Both the position numbers and the translations under genes were made by a program. Below the pieces are notes generated by a model. The model was not told the origin of the DNA and did not search any database. It saw nothing but the letters and a program-made list of their open reading frames with translations. Positions 1 to 8,512 of a stretch of DNA of 64,000 bases are shown one piece after another. The DNA comes from Candidatus Competibacteraceae bacterium (GTDB taxonomy: Bacteria > Pseudomonadota > Gammaproteobacteria > Competibacterales > Competibacteraceae), in assembly GCA_003989085.1 (NCBI GenBank), contig RXIV01000001.1:310001-374000 (forward strand), in the 5' to 3' direction. Numbering within the stretch: the stretch's first letter is position 1; each line of letters begins with the position of its first letter.

Positions 1-1274
1 AATTGGCCGAGAAAGGCGGTCACACGGGCATCCTCGACATCAAAATAGGTTTCAGTCCATTTGCGAACCAGTGCGTAGGAATCCTGATAGGACTCGGCAT
101 CGCCGCGCAGCAGCGCCATGCGCATGCTTTCCAGTTCAAGACACAGGTTCTGGCGCAGGAAAAATTCCTCCTCCATCGCAATCAGCGGCGGCGCTTCGCT
201 ACGCACCCGGCGGATCACCACAATATCCTTGAACTGGTTCCACACTGCTTCAGTGCTGCGATCCCACCACGACCGCTCGGCGTCGGCGCTCATCGTGACT
301 GTGGTAGCCGGTTTGACTCGGGTTTTGATGTCCGGCACCCCGGAATCGATCTTCAGCGGCAGCCCGCCCACGTCCTTTTCCATATCCGCCAGCTTGTGGG
401 CCAGACCAGCGAAGTCGGGCAACTGAACGCCGCGCAGGCTGGCAATCGCTTCGGCAAGCATGGTCTGCACCGGAGCCAGTCCGCTTTCATTGACTGCTTT
501 CAAGCGTTGCTGGGCGACATCCAGCGCCAGCCGGGCGACGCTGATGTTACGCTCCAATTTCAGCTTGGCGTCGGCCAGACGCAGCAGGTAATCCACTTCG
601 GCCAGCGGAAAGGCGTTGAGGTCGCCGCCTTGCGCTGCGACGGTCTTGACCGTTTCCAGATTCTCCGCCAGACCGCTATTGCTGAGTTTCAAATTCTTGA
701 TCTGGGTGTCCATCTGGGCGATCTGCCCCTGATGTTCCTGCAGTTGTCGATCGAGCGCCTCCTTCTGCTGCTGGAGGGTGGCTTGGTGCGCGGCCTGGCC
801 TTCCCGCACCAGCGCCATTTCGCTCTTGATAACCTGATTCTCGCCCTTATACAGCTCCATCGCGTTCTTGAGCGGCTGTAAGTCGCCGGTCAGGCCGAGA
901 ATTTGCCCTTGAATATTCTGATTTTCGGTACGGACCTGGTCGATGCCAGCTTTTAGCCCTTGCAACTCTCTGACCTGGGCTTCCAGGGCCTTGAAGGCCG
1001 GATCGCGCTGATCGATGGCCTGTTTGATCGCTGCCTTCAACCGGTCGGCTTGAGCGACCTGATCCTGTTGCCACAGGTACCAGAGATAGCCACTGCCACC
1101 GCCGGCGCCCAGCCCTACCAGCAGCGCCAGCCAGGCTACACCTCGACCACTTTTAGGTGCAGGGGCAACACGGGGCGCAGCCGTTGCCGGTTTAGCGTCA
1201 GCTTTGGCGAGCAGCGCCGGCGCTGGGTTGGCGTCGGGCAGCAAGGTATCGTTATCGGGTTTTTTGTCTGTCAT
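1..1274 (-). CDS. hemX: HemX, uroporphyrinogen-III C-methyltransferase-like membrane protein (C-terminus beyond window)
   Basis: The frame is open from the ATG at 1274 to the window edge, so about 424 residues are visible and the C-terminus is missing. It starts with a short Pro/Ala-rich cytoplasmic tail, then one membrane helix at about residues 44-65 (rich in Gly, Ala, Leu, ending SGYLWYLW), then a long coiled-coil region rich in Gln and Glu. After that comes the HemX-family stretch with VDYLLRLADAKL. HemX proteins are annotated as methyltransferases by gene context, but the methyltransferase fold is not evident here; the real role is poorly known and probably a membrane scaffold for heme synthesis. 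The start codon overlaps the hemD stop as ATGA, indicating translational coupling in hemC-hemD-hemX. The next gene in many relatives is hemY, which would lie outside the window. Confidence 0.88.
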   Translation of the reverse strand, partial: MTDKKPDNDTLLPDANPAPALLAKADAKPATAAPRVAPAPKSGRGVAWLALLVGLGAGGGSGYLWYLWQQDQVAQADRLKAAIKQAIDQRDPAFKALEAQVRELQGLKAGIDQVRTENQNIQGQILGLTGDLQPLKNAMELYKGENQVIKSEMALVREGQAAHQATLQQQKEALDRQLQEHQGQIAQMDTQIKNLKLSNSGLAENLETVKTVAAQGGDLNAFPLAEVDYLLRLADAKLKLERNISVARLALDVAQQRLKAVNESGLAPVQTMLAEAIASLRGVQLPDFAGLAHKLADMEKDVGGLPLKIDSGVPDIKTRVKPATTVTMSADAERSWWDRSTEAVWNQFKDIVVIRRVRSEAPPLIAMEEEFFLRQNLCLELESMRMALLRGDAESYQDSYALVRKWTETYFDVEDARVTAFLGQ

Positions 1275-2077
1275 GGCGCATTACCAACCAGAGGTGAGGG
1301 GTTCGCCGTCAGATCCAGCAGGGCGGCGACAATGGCGTTATCGCTCGCTTCCTGAGCAAGCCGGAGAAAATGACAACCGAGTTGCGCGGCGATCTGCCGG
1401 GTCCGGGCGCTAACCGCAATCAGTGGGGTTTGACGCAGATAATCTTGCCCGGCAATGCCTAGCATATCAAACAGATTCCCTAGGGTTTCGCTGCTGGTGA
1501 CCACTACTGCGCCGATTTCGCCATGTTGCCAGCGATTCAGCAAGGCGCTCATATCCACGGTGGGTCGTTCACGTCGGTACACTTCGGCGTAAACGACGAT
1601 CGCGCCGCGCGCGGCCAGGGTTTCGGCCAGCAGTTCTCGACCGCCTGCGCCACGCACGATGACTACGGTCTGACCAGCGACGTTCTGGAGCCGGGGCAGG
1701 GCCAGCAAGGCCTCACTGTTGAAAACCGCTTCCGGGTGCAGGCAGTGATCGATGCCCTGCCGGGCGAGAGCGTGTGCGGTGGCCTTGCCGATGGCGGCGA
1801 TCTCCATCCGGGGTGGAAACCCGCCGCGTGAGCGAATCAGCGGTAACGCCCGGTCAACCGCGTTGGCGCTGGTGAAGATCGCCAGATCGTAGTCCGCCAG
1901 TCGATCAAAAATCGTCAGGGCCGGCTTCCAGTCCAGCGGTTCGCAAATCAGCAGCGCCGGGCAACGAATGGCGACTCCGCCGTACTGTGCAATCAAGCGG
2001 CAGAGCGGGTCGGCCTGCTGCTCGGGGCGGGTCACCAAGACGCCTAGACCACGCAGGGAACAGGATGGCGATACCAT
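1271..2077 (-). CDS. hemD: Uroporphyrinogen-III synthase
   Basis: A 268-residue protein that closes and isomerises hydroxymethylbilane to uroporphyrinogen III, the branch point for heme, siroheme and cobalamin. The N-terminus GLGVLVTRPEQQADPL is the typical HemD opening (VTRP...A), and the second lobe contains the VVVTSSETL stretch usual in the family. Overall sequence conservation in HemD is low, so the call leans on this motif, on size (about 250 residues is normal) and on its place three bases after hemC and overlapping hemX. Alternative start codons a few residues downstream are possible because the conserved part begins at about residue 11. Confidence 0.93.
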   Translation of the reverse strand: MVSPSCSLRGLGVLVTRPEQQADPLCRLIAQYGGVAIRCPALLICEPLDWKPALTIFDRLADYDLAIFTSANAVDRALPLIRSRGGFPPRMEIAAIGKATAHALARQGIDHCLHPEAVFNSEALLALPRLQNVAGQTVVIVRGAGGRELLAETLAARGAIVVYAEVYRRERPTVDMSALLNRWQHGEIGAVVVTSSETLGNLFDMLGIAGQDYLRQTPLIAVSARTRQIAAQLGCHFLRLAQEASDNAIVAALLDLTANPSPLVGNAP

Positions 2078-2080
2078 GTT

Positions 2081-3016
2081 TCAGGAATCCGCCAGCAGCC
2101 GGCGCAAGATCGCTTCGGCCCCGCGCTCCAGCAGTTCTTCCGCCAGACAAGCGCCAAGCTGTTCCGCCGCCGTCGCCAAGCCGCGAATCTCGCCAGTAAT
2201 GATCCGGCTGCCATCCGGTTCGCCAACCAGCCCACGTAACCAGAGTCGTCCGTCTGCTTCCAGTACTGCATAAGCGGCAATCGGCGCCTGGCAGCCGCCC
2301 TGTAATCGGGCGTTAAAAGCTCGTTCCGCGATCACGCGAGTCTGAGTCGCTGGATCATTGAGGGGGGCCAGCAGTTCCCGCGTTCGAACATCATCGAGCC
2401 GGCATTCCACGCCAATTGCACCCTGCCCAATCGCTGGCAGACTGAGTTCCGGTTCCAGCGCCAGGGTAATCCGCTCGCGTAAGCCCAGTCGGCTCAGACC
2501 GGCGGCGGCTAGCACAATGGCATCAAATTCACCTGTATCCAGTTTCGCCAGCCGGCTGTTGACGTTGCCACGCAGACTGCGGATTTGCCAGTGCGGATAA
2601 CGGGCGGCCAGTTGGCATTGCCGGCGCAGACTCGATGTGCCGATTCTGGCGTTAGCAGGCAAGGCGTTGGGATGAGAATAATGAGGGGAAACAAACGCAT
2701 CACGGGGGTCGTCGCGGTCCAGAATCACCGCCAGTCCCAAGCCGGCGGGAAATTCTACTGGCACGTCTTTCATGGAATGGACCGCCAGATCAGCCCGGTT
2801 TTCCAGCAGACCCTGTTCCAGCTCCTTGACGAACAAGCCTTTGCCGCCCACTTTGGCAAGTGGGCTGTCGAGAATTTTATCGCCTTGGGTGATCAGGCCG
2901 ATCAGTTCCGCTCGCAGGCCTGGATGAGCCTGTTGTAACCGATGAGCGACGTGTTCGGCCTGCCACAGGGCCAGCGGGCTTTTACGAGTGGCAATACGCA
3001 GGACGGCGGCGGGCAT
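2081..3016 (-). CDS. hemC: Porphobilinogen deaminase (hydroxymethylbilane synthase)
   Basis: The 311-residue enzyme joins four porphobilinogens into hydroxymethylbilane in the cytoplasm. Visible family motifs are [13 protein letters not shown] at the N-terminus, SMKDVP with the catalytic Asp at about residue 84, GTSSLRRQ at about 127, and [13 protein letters not shown], whose Cys242 carries the dipyrromethane cofactor. All expected residues are present and length matches the family (about 310). It is the first gene of a hemC-hemD-hemX operon and is divergent from comEC with 81 bp between the start codons, so that gap must hold promoters for both directions. Confidence 0.97.
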   Translation of the reverse strand: MPAAVLRIATRKSPLALWQAEHVAHRLQQAHPGLRAELIGLITQGDKILDSPLAKVGGKGLFVKELEQGLLENRADLAVHSMKDVPVEFPAGLGLAVILDRDDPRDAFVSPHYSHPNALPANARIGTSSLRRQCQLAARYPHWQIRSLRGNVNSRLAKLDTGEFDAIVLAAAGLSRLGLRERITLALEPELSLPAIGQGAIGVECRLDDVRTRELLAPLNDPATQTRVIAERAFNARLQGGCQAPIAAYAVLEADGRLWLRGLVGEPDGSRIITGEIRGLATAAEQLGACLAEELLERGAEAILRRLLADS

Positions 3017-3097
3017 GGCAATCGATCAAAAGGTTATTGAGGAACCGGATCAAACCGATATGGGCGACCTAAATTCATTAACTGGAATTGTAGACCA

Positions 3098-5407
3098 ATG
3101 CGCCTCGGAGCCCTTGCCTTTCTAGCGGGAATTCTGCTGTTGCACCAGATGCCGGAACTGCCAGCCCGGAACTGGGCAATGGCATTGCCCGCGATCATCC
3201 TGGCGCTGATCTTTATTCCCCGGTGGCGGCTGCCGGCTTGGGGCCTGACCGGCTTCCTGTGGGCATTGCTACTAGCCGCGCCGCCGTCCGCGTTGCCGGT
3301 GGAACTGGAAGGCGCAGAACTCTGGATTGAAGGCTGGATCGCCACCATTCCCGACCGCGAATCTCGCAGTATCCGCTTTGAGTTCGAGACGGCGCGGGCG
3401 CAACACGGCGAGCAAGCTGTTCCCTTCTCTGGCCGCTTGCGCCTGTCGTGGTGGGATGATGGCGAGCGTGGCGCCCATTCACCGGCAGCGCGTACCGAGT
3501 TGCGGGTTGGCGACCGCTGGGGATTCGCAGTGCGCCTCAAACGCCCACATGGCCTGCTCAATCCCGGTGGCTTCGATTACGAACGCTGGCTGTACGCCAA
3601 GAGCATCGTCGCGACCGGCACGATCCGCGCCCGCCCATTGCCGCAACGGCTGGCCGAGGCCGAATGTTATCCGTTGGATCGTTACCGTCAGCGGATCGCA
3701 GACCGTTTTCAGCAGCTGCTGCCCGGCAATCCCTATGCCGGTATTCTGGTGGCGCTGGCGGTCGGCGATGAAAGCGGTATCACCCCCTGGCAATGGGAAT
3801 TGCTAAACCGGGTCGGGATCAGCCACCTGATGTCGATTTCCGGATCGCACATCGGCCTGGTGGCTGGAATCGTATTCGGGCTGGTCTGGATCGGCTGGAG
3901 CCGGAGTCCCCGACTGGCCCTGCGCTGGCCGGCGACCCGCGTCGCCGCGCTAGCGACGATTCTGGGCGCAGGCGCTTATACCCTGTTGTCCGGGCTGTCG
4001 GTCCCGGCGCAACGCTCGTGCCTGATGGTGGCGGTGGCGATGATCGCGCTGCTGCTGCAACGGCCTGCTGCGCCCAGCCGGGTTCTGGCGCTGGCGCTGC
4101 TGGCGGTGCTGATCGTCGATCCCGGAGCGCCACTGATGGCCGGTTTCTGGCTATCGTTTGGAGCAGTGGCGGTGATTCTCTATTCAGTCAGCGGGCGCTG
4201 GCGCGAGGGTCGGCTACTCGGCCAGACCCTCACGTTGCAACTGAATATCACCTTGGCGATGTTGCCGCTGAGTCTGCTGTTTTTTCAGCAATTTCCGCTG
4301 CTGTCGCCCTTAGCTAACCTAATCGCCATTCCCTGGGTGGATTGCACGGTGTTGCCGCTGAGTCTGCTGGCGGCGCTGGCGGAACCTCTGGGAACGACCG
4401 TGCAGACTGCGGCGCTGGACTTGGCGGTGCTGACCCTGGATGGTCTTTGGCACATTATGGTTTGGCTGGATCGGTGGCCGGGGATGGTGCTGTATCGGCC
4501 CGCGCCGCCGCTATGGAGCTTGGGTTTTGCCCTGCCTGGCATCGCGGTGCTGCTGGCTCCGCGTGGCCTGCCCGGACGCTGGCTCGGTGTGCCGCTGTGC
4601 CTGCCGCTGCTGTGGCCGCCGGCGGTCGGGCCGGAACCGGGCGGGTTCTGGTTCACTTTTCTGGATGCGGGTTCGGGGCCGGCGGCGGTGGTGCAGACTC
4701 AACATCACGTTCTGGTCTATGACACCGGGCCAAAACTGGGAACGACACTCGACGCTGGTCGGGCGGTGGTGGTTCCGTTCCTGCGCCGACAGGGCGCGAC
4801 ACAGGTGGATGTGCTGATCATTAGCCATGCCGATGGGCAGCACACGGGCGGAGTGCGGTCCTTGCGGGAGTTGATGCCGGTGGCGCGGATTCTGACCTCG
4901 GCCCCGGAGCAGACCCCGATCGATGGTGCGGAACCGTGCCGAGCCGGGCAGGTGTGGGACTGGGACGGGGTGCGCTTCCAGATGCTGCATCCGCCGGAAC
5001 GGGGTTTTAGCGATGACAATGCGTCCTGCGTACTGCGGGTGGAGGGCGCGGCGGGCCGGGTGTTGCTGCCGGGCGATATTGAACGCAGCGCGGAAAGCGC
5101 ATTGGTGGCGAGTCATGGCATGGACTTGGCGGCGGAGATTCTGATCGCGCCGCATCACGGCCACCGCAACCAGTCCACGCCAGCCTTCCTCAACGCGGTG
5201 CAGCCTCGCTATATCCTGTTGGCGACTGGCTACCGCAACCGTTATGGCTACCCGCGCCCTAACACCGTGGCCCGCTACCAGGCAACCGGGGCAACCCTGC
5301 TCGATCCAGCGGATGAAGGGGCGCTGACCTTCCGGGTGGAACCGGGCCGGGTGCTGGAGCCGGAACGCTACCGCCGCGATCAGCGCCGCTACTGGCATGG
5401 ACAGTGA
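3098..5407 (+). CDS. comEC: ComEC/Rec2-type DNA uptake channel with altered hydrolase domain
   Basis: A 769-residue inner-membrane protein of the ComEC/Rec2 family, which carries single-stranded DNA across the cytoplasmic membrane during natural transformation. Order: N-terminal membrane helices and OB-like DUF4131 part (about 1-190), the Competence domain with ISHLMSISGSHIGL (about residues 243-256) and many helices up to about 500, then a soluble metallo-beta-lactamase-like domain (about 505-750) with LLPGDIE and PHHGHRNQST. Two hydrolase motifs are abnormal: the usual DVGQGDA is DAGSGPA, and the usual HxDxDH is HADGQH, so the second metal-ligand Asp is Gln581. The channel may thus work without nuclease activity. 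It is a single gene, convergent with argC. Confidence 0.93.
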   Translation: MRLGALAFLAGILLLHQMPELPARNWAMALPAIILALIFIPRWRLPAWGLTGFLWALLLAAPPSALPVELEGAELWIEGWIATIPDRESRSIRFEFETARAQHGEQAVPFSGRLRLSWWDDGERGAHSPAARTELRVGDRWGFAVRLKRPHGLLNPGGFDYERWLYAKSIVATGTIRARPLPQRLAEAECYPLDRYRQRIADRFQQLLPGNPYAGILVALAVGDESGITPWQWELLNRVGISHLMSISGSHIGLVAGIVFGLVWIGWSRSPRLALRWPATRVAALATILGAGAYTLLSGLSVPAQRSCLMVAVAMIALLLQRPAAPSRVLALALLAVLIVDPGAPLMAGFWLSFGAVAVILYSVSGRWREGRLLGQTLTLQLNITLAMLPLSLLFFQQFPLLSPLANLIAIPWVDCTVLPLSLLAALAEPLGTTVQTAALDLAVLTLDGLWHIMVWLDRWPGMVLYRPAPPLWSLGFALPGIAVLLAPRGLPGRWLGVPLCLPLLWPPAVGPEPGGFWFTFLDAGSGPAAVVQTQHHVLVYDTGPKLGTTLDAGRAVVVPFLRRQGATQVDVLIISHADGQHTGGVRSLRELMPVARILTSAPEQTPIDGAEPCRAGQVWDWDGVRFQMLHPPERGFSDDNASCVLRVEGAAGRVLLPGDIERSAESALVASHGMDLAAEILIAPHHGHRNQSTPAFLNAVQPRYILLATGYRNRYGYPRPNTVARYQATGATLLDPADEGALTFRVEPGRVLEPERYRRDQRRYWHGQ

Positions 5408-5410
5408 CGA

Positions 5411-5425
5411 GCGGCGTCAAGCCGC
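5411..5425. terminator. Small hairpin between convergent comEC and argC
   Basis: GCGGC and GCCGC form a 5-bp perfect stem around a GTCAA loop, in the 23 bases that separate the two stop codons. There is no T-run on either side, so a terminator role is only suggested by position. Confidence 0.3.
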
Positions 5426-5430
5426 GAGCG

Positions 5431-6462
5431 CTACGGCAACAGGCCAATCCCTTCCAGCCCGGCGCTTTCCGGCAGGCCAAATAGCAGGTTCATGTTCTGA
5501 ACCGCCTGACCGGCTGCGCCCTTGACCAGATTGTCAATCACTGCCAGCACCACCACCGTCTTGCCATTTTGCGGGCGATGCACCGCCAGCCGGCATTGAT
5601 TCGACCCGCGCACGCTGCGGGTTTCGGGATGGGATTTTGGCGGCAATACGTCCACAAACGCTTCGTTGCCATAGCGCTGCTCGAAAATCGCTTGCAAATC
5701 GGCGTCGGGATCGGTCAGTGTCGCGTACAAGGTGGCGTGAATCCCGCGAATGATCGGCGTCAAATGCGGCGTAAACACCAGTTCCACCGGCTGGCCGGTC
5801 GCCACACTCAGGCCTTGGCGAATCTCCGGCAAATGGCGATGCGCAGCCACGTTGTAGGCTCGGAAGTTATCACTGGTCTCGCTGAATAGAATGCCGACCT
5901 CCGCCTTGCGCCCGGCGCCGCTGACCCCGGATTTGGCGTCGGCGATCAGAGATCGTGGATCAATGACGCCGGCTTCCAACAGCGGCAGAAACCCGAGTTG
6001 CACCGCAGTCGGGTAACAGCCGGGATTAGCAATTAGTCGGGCGCTGCGAATCGCTGCCCGGTTGACTTCCGGTAGACCATAGACGGCCTCCGCCAGTAAC
6101 TCCGGGCAAGCGTGTGGCATGCCATACCAGTGTTCCCACTCGCTGGCGGTTTTCAGGCGAAAGTCAGCCGCCAGATCAATGACCTTGACCCCAGTGGCTA
6201 GCAAGGCTGGTGCGCTGTTCATGGCTGTGCCATTGGGCGTGGCGAAAAACACCACATCGCAACCGCTCAACGCCGCGTCGTCCGGTTCAACAAAGCATAA
6301 ATCTACTCGCCCGCGTAGGTTGGGAAACAGGTGACTGACGGGTAGACCTTTTTCACCGCGTGAGGTGATGACCGCCAGTTCCGCTGCCGGATGGGCCGCC
6401 AGCAACCGCAACAGTTCTACCCCGGTATAACCGGTCCCGCCGACAATGCCTACCTTAATCAT
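5431..6462 (-). CDS. argC: N-acetyl-gamma-glutamyl-phosphate reductase
   Basis: Third step of arginine synthesis: NADPH-dependent reduction of N-acetylglutamyl phosphate to the semialdehyde. I place the start at the ATG at 6462 because the family begins [14 protein letters not shown], the nucleotide-binding loop; the frame is open for another 27 codons upstream, but those residues do not look like ArgC. That gives 343 residues, the normal size. The catalytic Cys is Cys149 in ANPGCYPT. Its immediate neighbours have no role in arginine synthesis, as is common for argC in this class. The gene is divergent from a thioredoxin-like gene. Confidence 0.96.
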   Translation of the reverse strand: MIKVGIVGGTGYTGVELLRLLAAHPAAELAVITSRGEKGLPVSHLFPNLRGRVDLCFVEPDDAALSGCDVVFFATPNGTAMNSAPALLATGVKVIDLAADFRLKTASEWEHWYGMPHACPELLAEAVYGLPEVNRAAIRSARLIANPGCYPTAVQLGFLPLLEAGVIDPRSLIADAKSGVSGAGRKAEVGILFSETSDNFRAYNVAAHRHLPEIRQGLSVATGQPVELVFTPHLTPIIRGIHATLYATLTDPDADLQAIFEQRYGNEAFVDVLPPKSHPETRSVRGSNQCRLAVHRPQNGKTVVVLAVIDNLVKGAAGQAVQNMNLLFGLPESAGLEGIGLLP

Positions 6463-6495
6463 GGTGTTAACCCGCTCGCACCTGGACTCTGAAGG

Positions 6496-6523
6496 TCCCC
6501 AACCACTGAGAGAGCGTTGGGGA
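6496..6523. other. Inverted repeat in the argC/tlpA-like divergent spacer
   Basis: TCCCCAAC and GTTGGGGA form a perfect 8-bp stem with a 12-base loop. It lies 34-61 bases upstream of argC and about 117 bases upstream of the thioredoxin-like gene. It could be an operator or a leader hairpin; nothing else in the sequence decides. Confidence 0.4.
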
Positions 6524-6639
6524 TAAAGTTGAAAAACGGGCATGATAAGGCGTTAGTTCTACCGTGCGAAACCGGGCGTACCCGTCGCCGGTCGTTTTTG
6601 CTGTCGCCCCGCCATTCACCAACCATTGGAGATTCACCC

Positions 6640-7140
6640 ATGAAACCGAACAAAGAAACCCTTATCGCTGGCTTGGCGCTGGTGGTAGTGCTGGGCTTTG
6701 CCGTGAGCTGGTTTATACCCGCTGGCCTGCGTCTCGCGCCGCCGCTGGTTGGGCAAAGCCTTGATGGTCGCACCCTAACCCTGGAGCAGTGGCGCGGCAA
6801 GCCGGTATTGGTCACGTTCTGGGCCACCACCTGCCCGTCCTGCATTGAGGAAATGCCGCATCTGGTGGCGCTTTACCGGGAGCTGAATCCGAAGGGACTG
6901 GAAATGATCGGGGTGGCGATGAGCTACGACCCGCCCGAACAGGTGCGGGCGATGGTGAAACAGCGGCAGCTTCCTTATCCGGTGGTGCTGGATACTCAAG
7001 CGCGGATTGCCCGCGAATTTGACAATGTCCAGCTGACCCCTACTACGGTGCTGATTTCGCCGGATGGCCGGATCGTGCAGTACCGGCTCGGTTTGCTGGA
7101 TTTGCCGAAATTACGCGAGACGATTCAGGGAATGTTATGA
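6640..7140 (+). CDS. TlpA/ResA-type membrane-anchored thiol-disulfide oxidoreductase
   Basis: A 166-residue protein with an N-terminal signal anchor (about residues 7-28) that places a thioredoxin fold in the periplasm. The active site is WATTCPSC with Cys65 and Cys68, followed by the family stretch FDNVQLTPTTVLI carrying the cis-Pro loop. TlpA/ResA proteins reduce disulfides in apo-cytochromes c or in other periplasmic proteins; which substrate is used here is not visible, as no cytochrome maturation genes are nearby. The ATG at 6640 is chosen because TTGGAG stands at proper distance before it, and because the upstream in-frame residues lack protein-like character. It converges with the GH57 gene. 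Confidence 0.9.
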   Translation: MKPNKETLIAGLALVVVLGFAVSWFIPAGLRLAPPLVGQSLDGRTLTLEQWRGKPVLVTFWATTCPSCIEEMPHLVALYRELNPKGLEMIGVAMSYDPPEQVRAMVKQRQLPYPVVLDTQARIAREFDNVQLTPTTVLISPDGRIVQYRLGLLDLPKLRETIQGML

Positions 7141-7204
7141 GAACTGAGCGAATAGCGGATGAACAACGATTCACCGCCAATCGCTAATTCCCCGAAGCGC
7201 TCAT

Positions 7205-8392
7205 TCAGGTGAAACAGGCGTTGGCCCGATCCAGACACTCGCAGGCCTGATCGAGGTCGGAGTGACAGCGCATCACCCAGGCATCGCCCCAGAAGAAATG
7301 GCAACTGGTTTCCGCCCGCAGCACCCGCCACCGCGCCTCCTCCAGCAACCCCAGTAACTCCGGGTTGCCCGACCCGATGTGGGTGGCATTGCGGAGCGAA
7401 CCTTGCACCGCCTGGCTGACTTCACCCACCCGGGTCAGCGCGTCTTTCTGCGCCGCCGATCCGGACCATTGCACGAAGTCGTGGCCGTTGTGCCAGCCGG
7501 TGTTCCACGCCCCCGGCCCGACCGTGACTTCGCCCGTCGCACCAAACTGGTTCAGATAATTCTTGATAAAAACCGGCTGGATCGCGTTGCCGCCACCTCG
7601 CGCTTGTTCCATCAGTGGCTTGTAGAAGGCATCCCAGAAATTGCTGCCGGGAGTGACGTTGCGGAACCAGCCGCCGTTCTGACCGTCGCTACAGGTCGTG
7701 ACCAGCGCTGGAAAATCACAGGTCTTGGTGCGATCCCGCACTTCCCGGTCAAACCACGAAAACTCCATCCCCGATTCCTGGGCATTGGATAATTCACGGT
7801 CACGGACAATGACAATGATCTCTTCCCCACCAAAACGGGCGATATGCGGCTGATAACGCAGTTGCTCCCAGCGCATCGGCGTTACCGGCTGGACATGCTC
7901 GCAATCCACCAGGACAAACCGGTAACCACTGCGCCGCAGCAACGGGATCATCTCCATGCAAAAGCCCATTTCCGGCGGCCAGAAGCCCTGAAAATCACTG
8001 TGATAAAACTGGCGGTGGGCTATGCCCCGCCACCGCTCCAGATGCGCTTCCCAGTCCGCTGGTGGAATCAGTGGCATCACTGGGTGGTAATAAGCGGTGC
8101 CGAGCATATCAATGACTTGGGTATTGCGTAATTGCCAGAGCAGCGCCCCGCAGTCTACCAGGCCATAAGCCTGATTCTGAAATTCCACACTGGTCAATGC
8201 TTCTAGTAGGGTTCCGGATAACGCCAGATGCACTCGGCCAATATCTTGATAGTCCGCCAGCGCCCGAGGAATCCGGTCCATTGCAAACAGGATTTCTCGC
8301 GCTTCCCACTCATTATGAGCGAGCAGATGCTCAAGATTGCCGTGGGGCTGATGCAGGTTCAGCACCAGCGCATGATAAAGGGGATCCGCCAT
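7205..8392 (-). CDS. Glycoside hydrolase family 57 protein, short form
   Basis: A 395-residue GH57-type alpha-glucan enzyme. Seen motifs: LNLHQPHG (family motif 1, residues 12-18), GFWPPEMGF with Glu141 at the position of the catalytic nucleophile, and TTCSDGQNGGWF with Asp236 as likely acid/base. GH57 includes alpha-amylases, 4-alpha-glucanotransferases and branching enzymes; sequence reading alone does not choose between them. It is the last gene of a four-gene minus-strand cluster with GH13, glycogen synthase and a second GH57, so it most likely acts on glycogen or maltodextrin in the cytoplasm (no signal peptide). It is clearly a different subfamily from its neighbour: the two share motifs but little else. 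Confidence 0.88.
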   Translation of the reverse strand: MADPLYHALVLNLHQPHGNLEHLLAHNEWEAREILFAMDRIPRALADYQDIGRVHLALSGTLLEALTSVEFQNQAYGLVDCGALLWQLRNTQVIDMLGTAYYHPVMPLIPPADWEAHLERWRGIAHRQFYHSDFQGFWPPEMGFCMEMIPLLRRSGYRFVLVDCEHVQPVTPMRWEQLRYQPHIARFGGEEIIVIVRDRELSNAQESGMEFSWFDREVRDRTKTCDFPALVTTCSDGQNGGWFRNVTPGSNFWDAFYKPLMEQARGGGNAIQPVFIKNYLNQFGATGEVTVGPGAWNTGWHNGHDFVQWSGSAAQKDALTRVGEVSQAVQGSLRNATHIGSGNPELLGLLEEARWRVLRAETSCHFFWGDAWVMRCHSDLDQACECLDRANACFT

Positions 8393-8418
8393 GTTCAGCC
8401 TCCTGTGGCAAATTCGAC

Positions 8419-8448
8419 GGGCAGAGCGGGGATTGCATCGCTCTGCCC
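8419..8448. other. Perfect 10-bp inverted repeat between the two GH57 genes
   Basis: GGGCAGAGCG and CGCTCTGCCC pair perfectly around a 10-base loop in the 120-base spacer. There is no T-run on the minus strand after it, so it is more likely an intercistronic RNA stem (stability or partial termination) than a strong terminator. Confidence 0.55.
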
Positions 8449-8512
8449 ACCGCCCTGATTACTCATCGTTTAATGAGAATACCGGGAACCTGGATGGTAG
8501 TGGCTCAAGCCG

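Noticed and set aside
3..881. 292-codon plus-strand frame at the window start
   Set aside because: It lies opposite hemX, which has the proper HemX motifs and start overlap; the plus frame has the composition of a mirror frame in GC-rich DNA.
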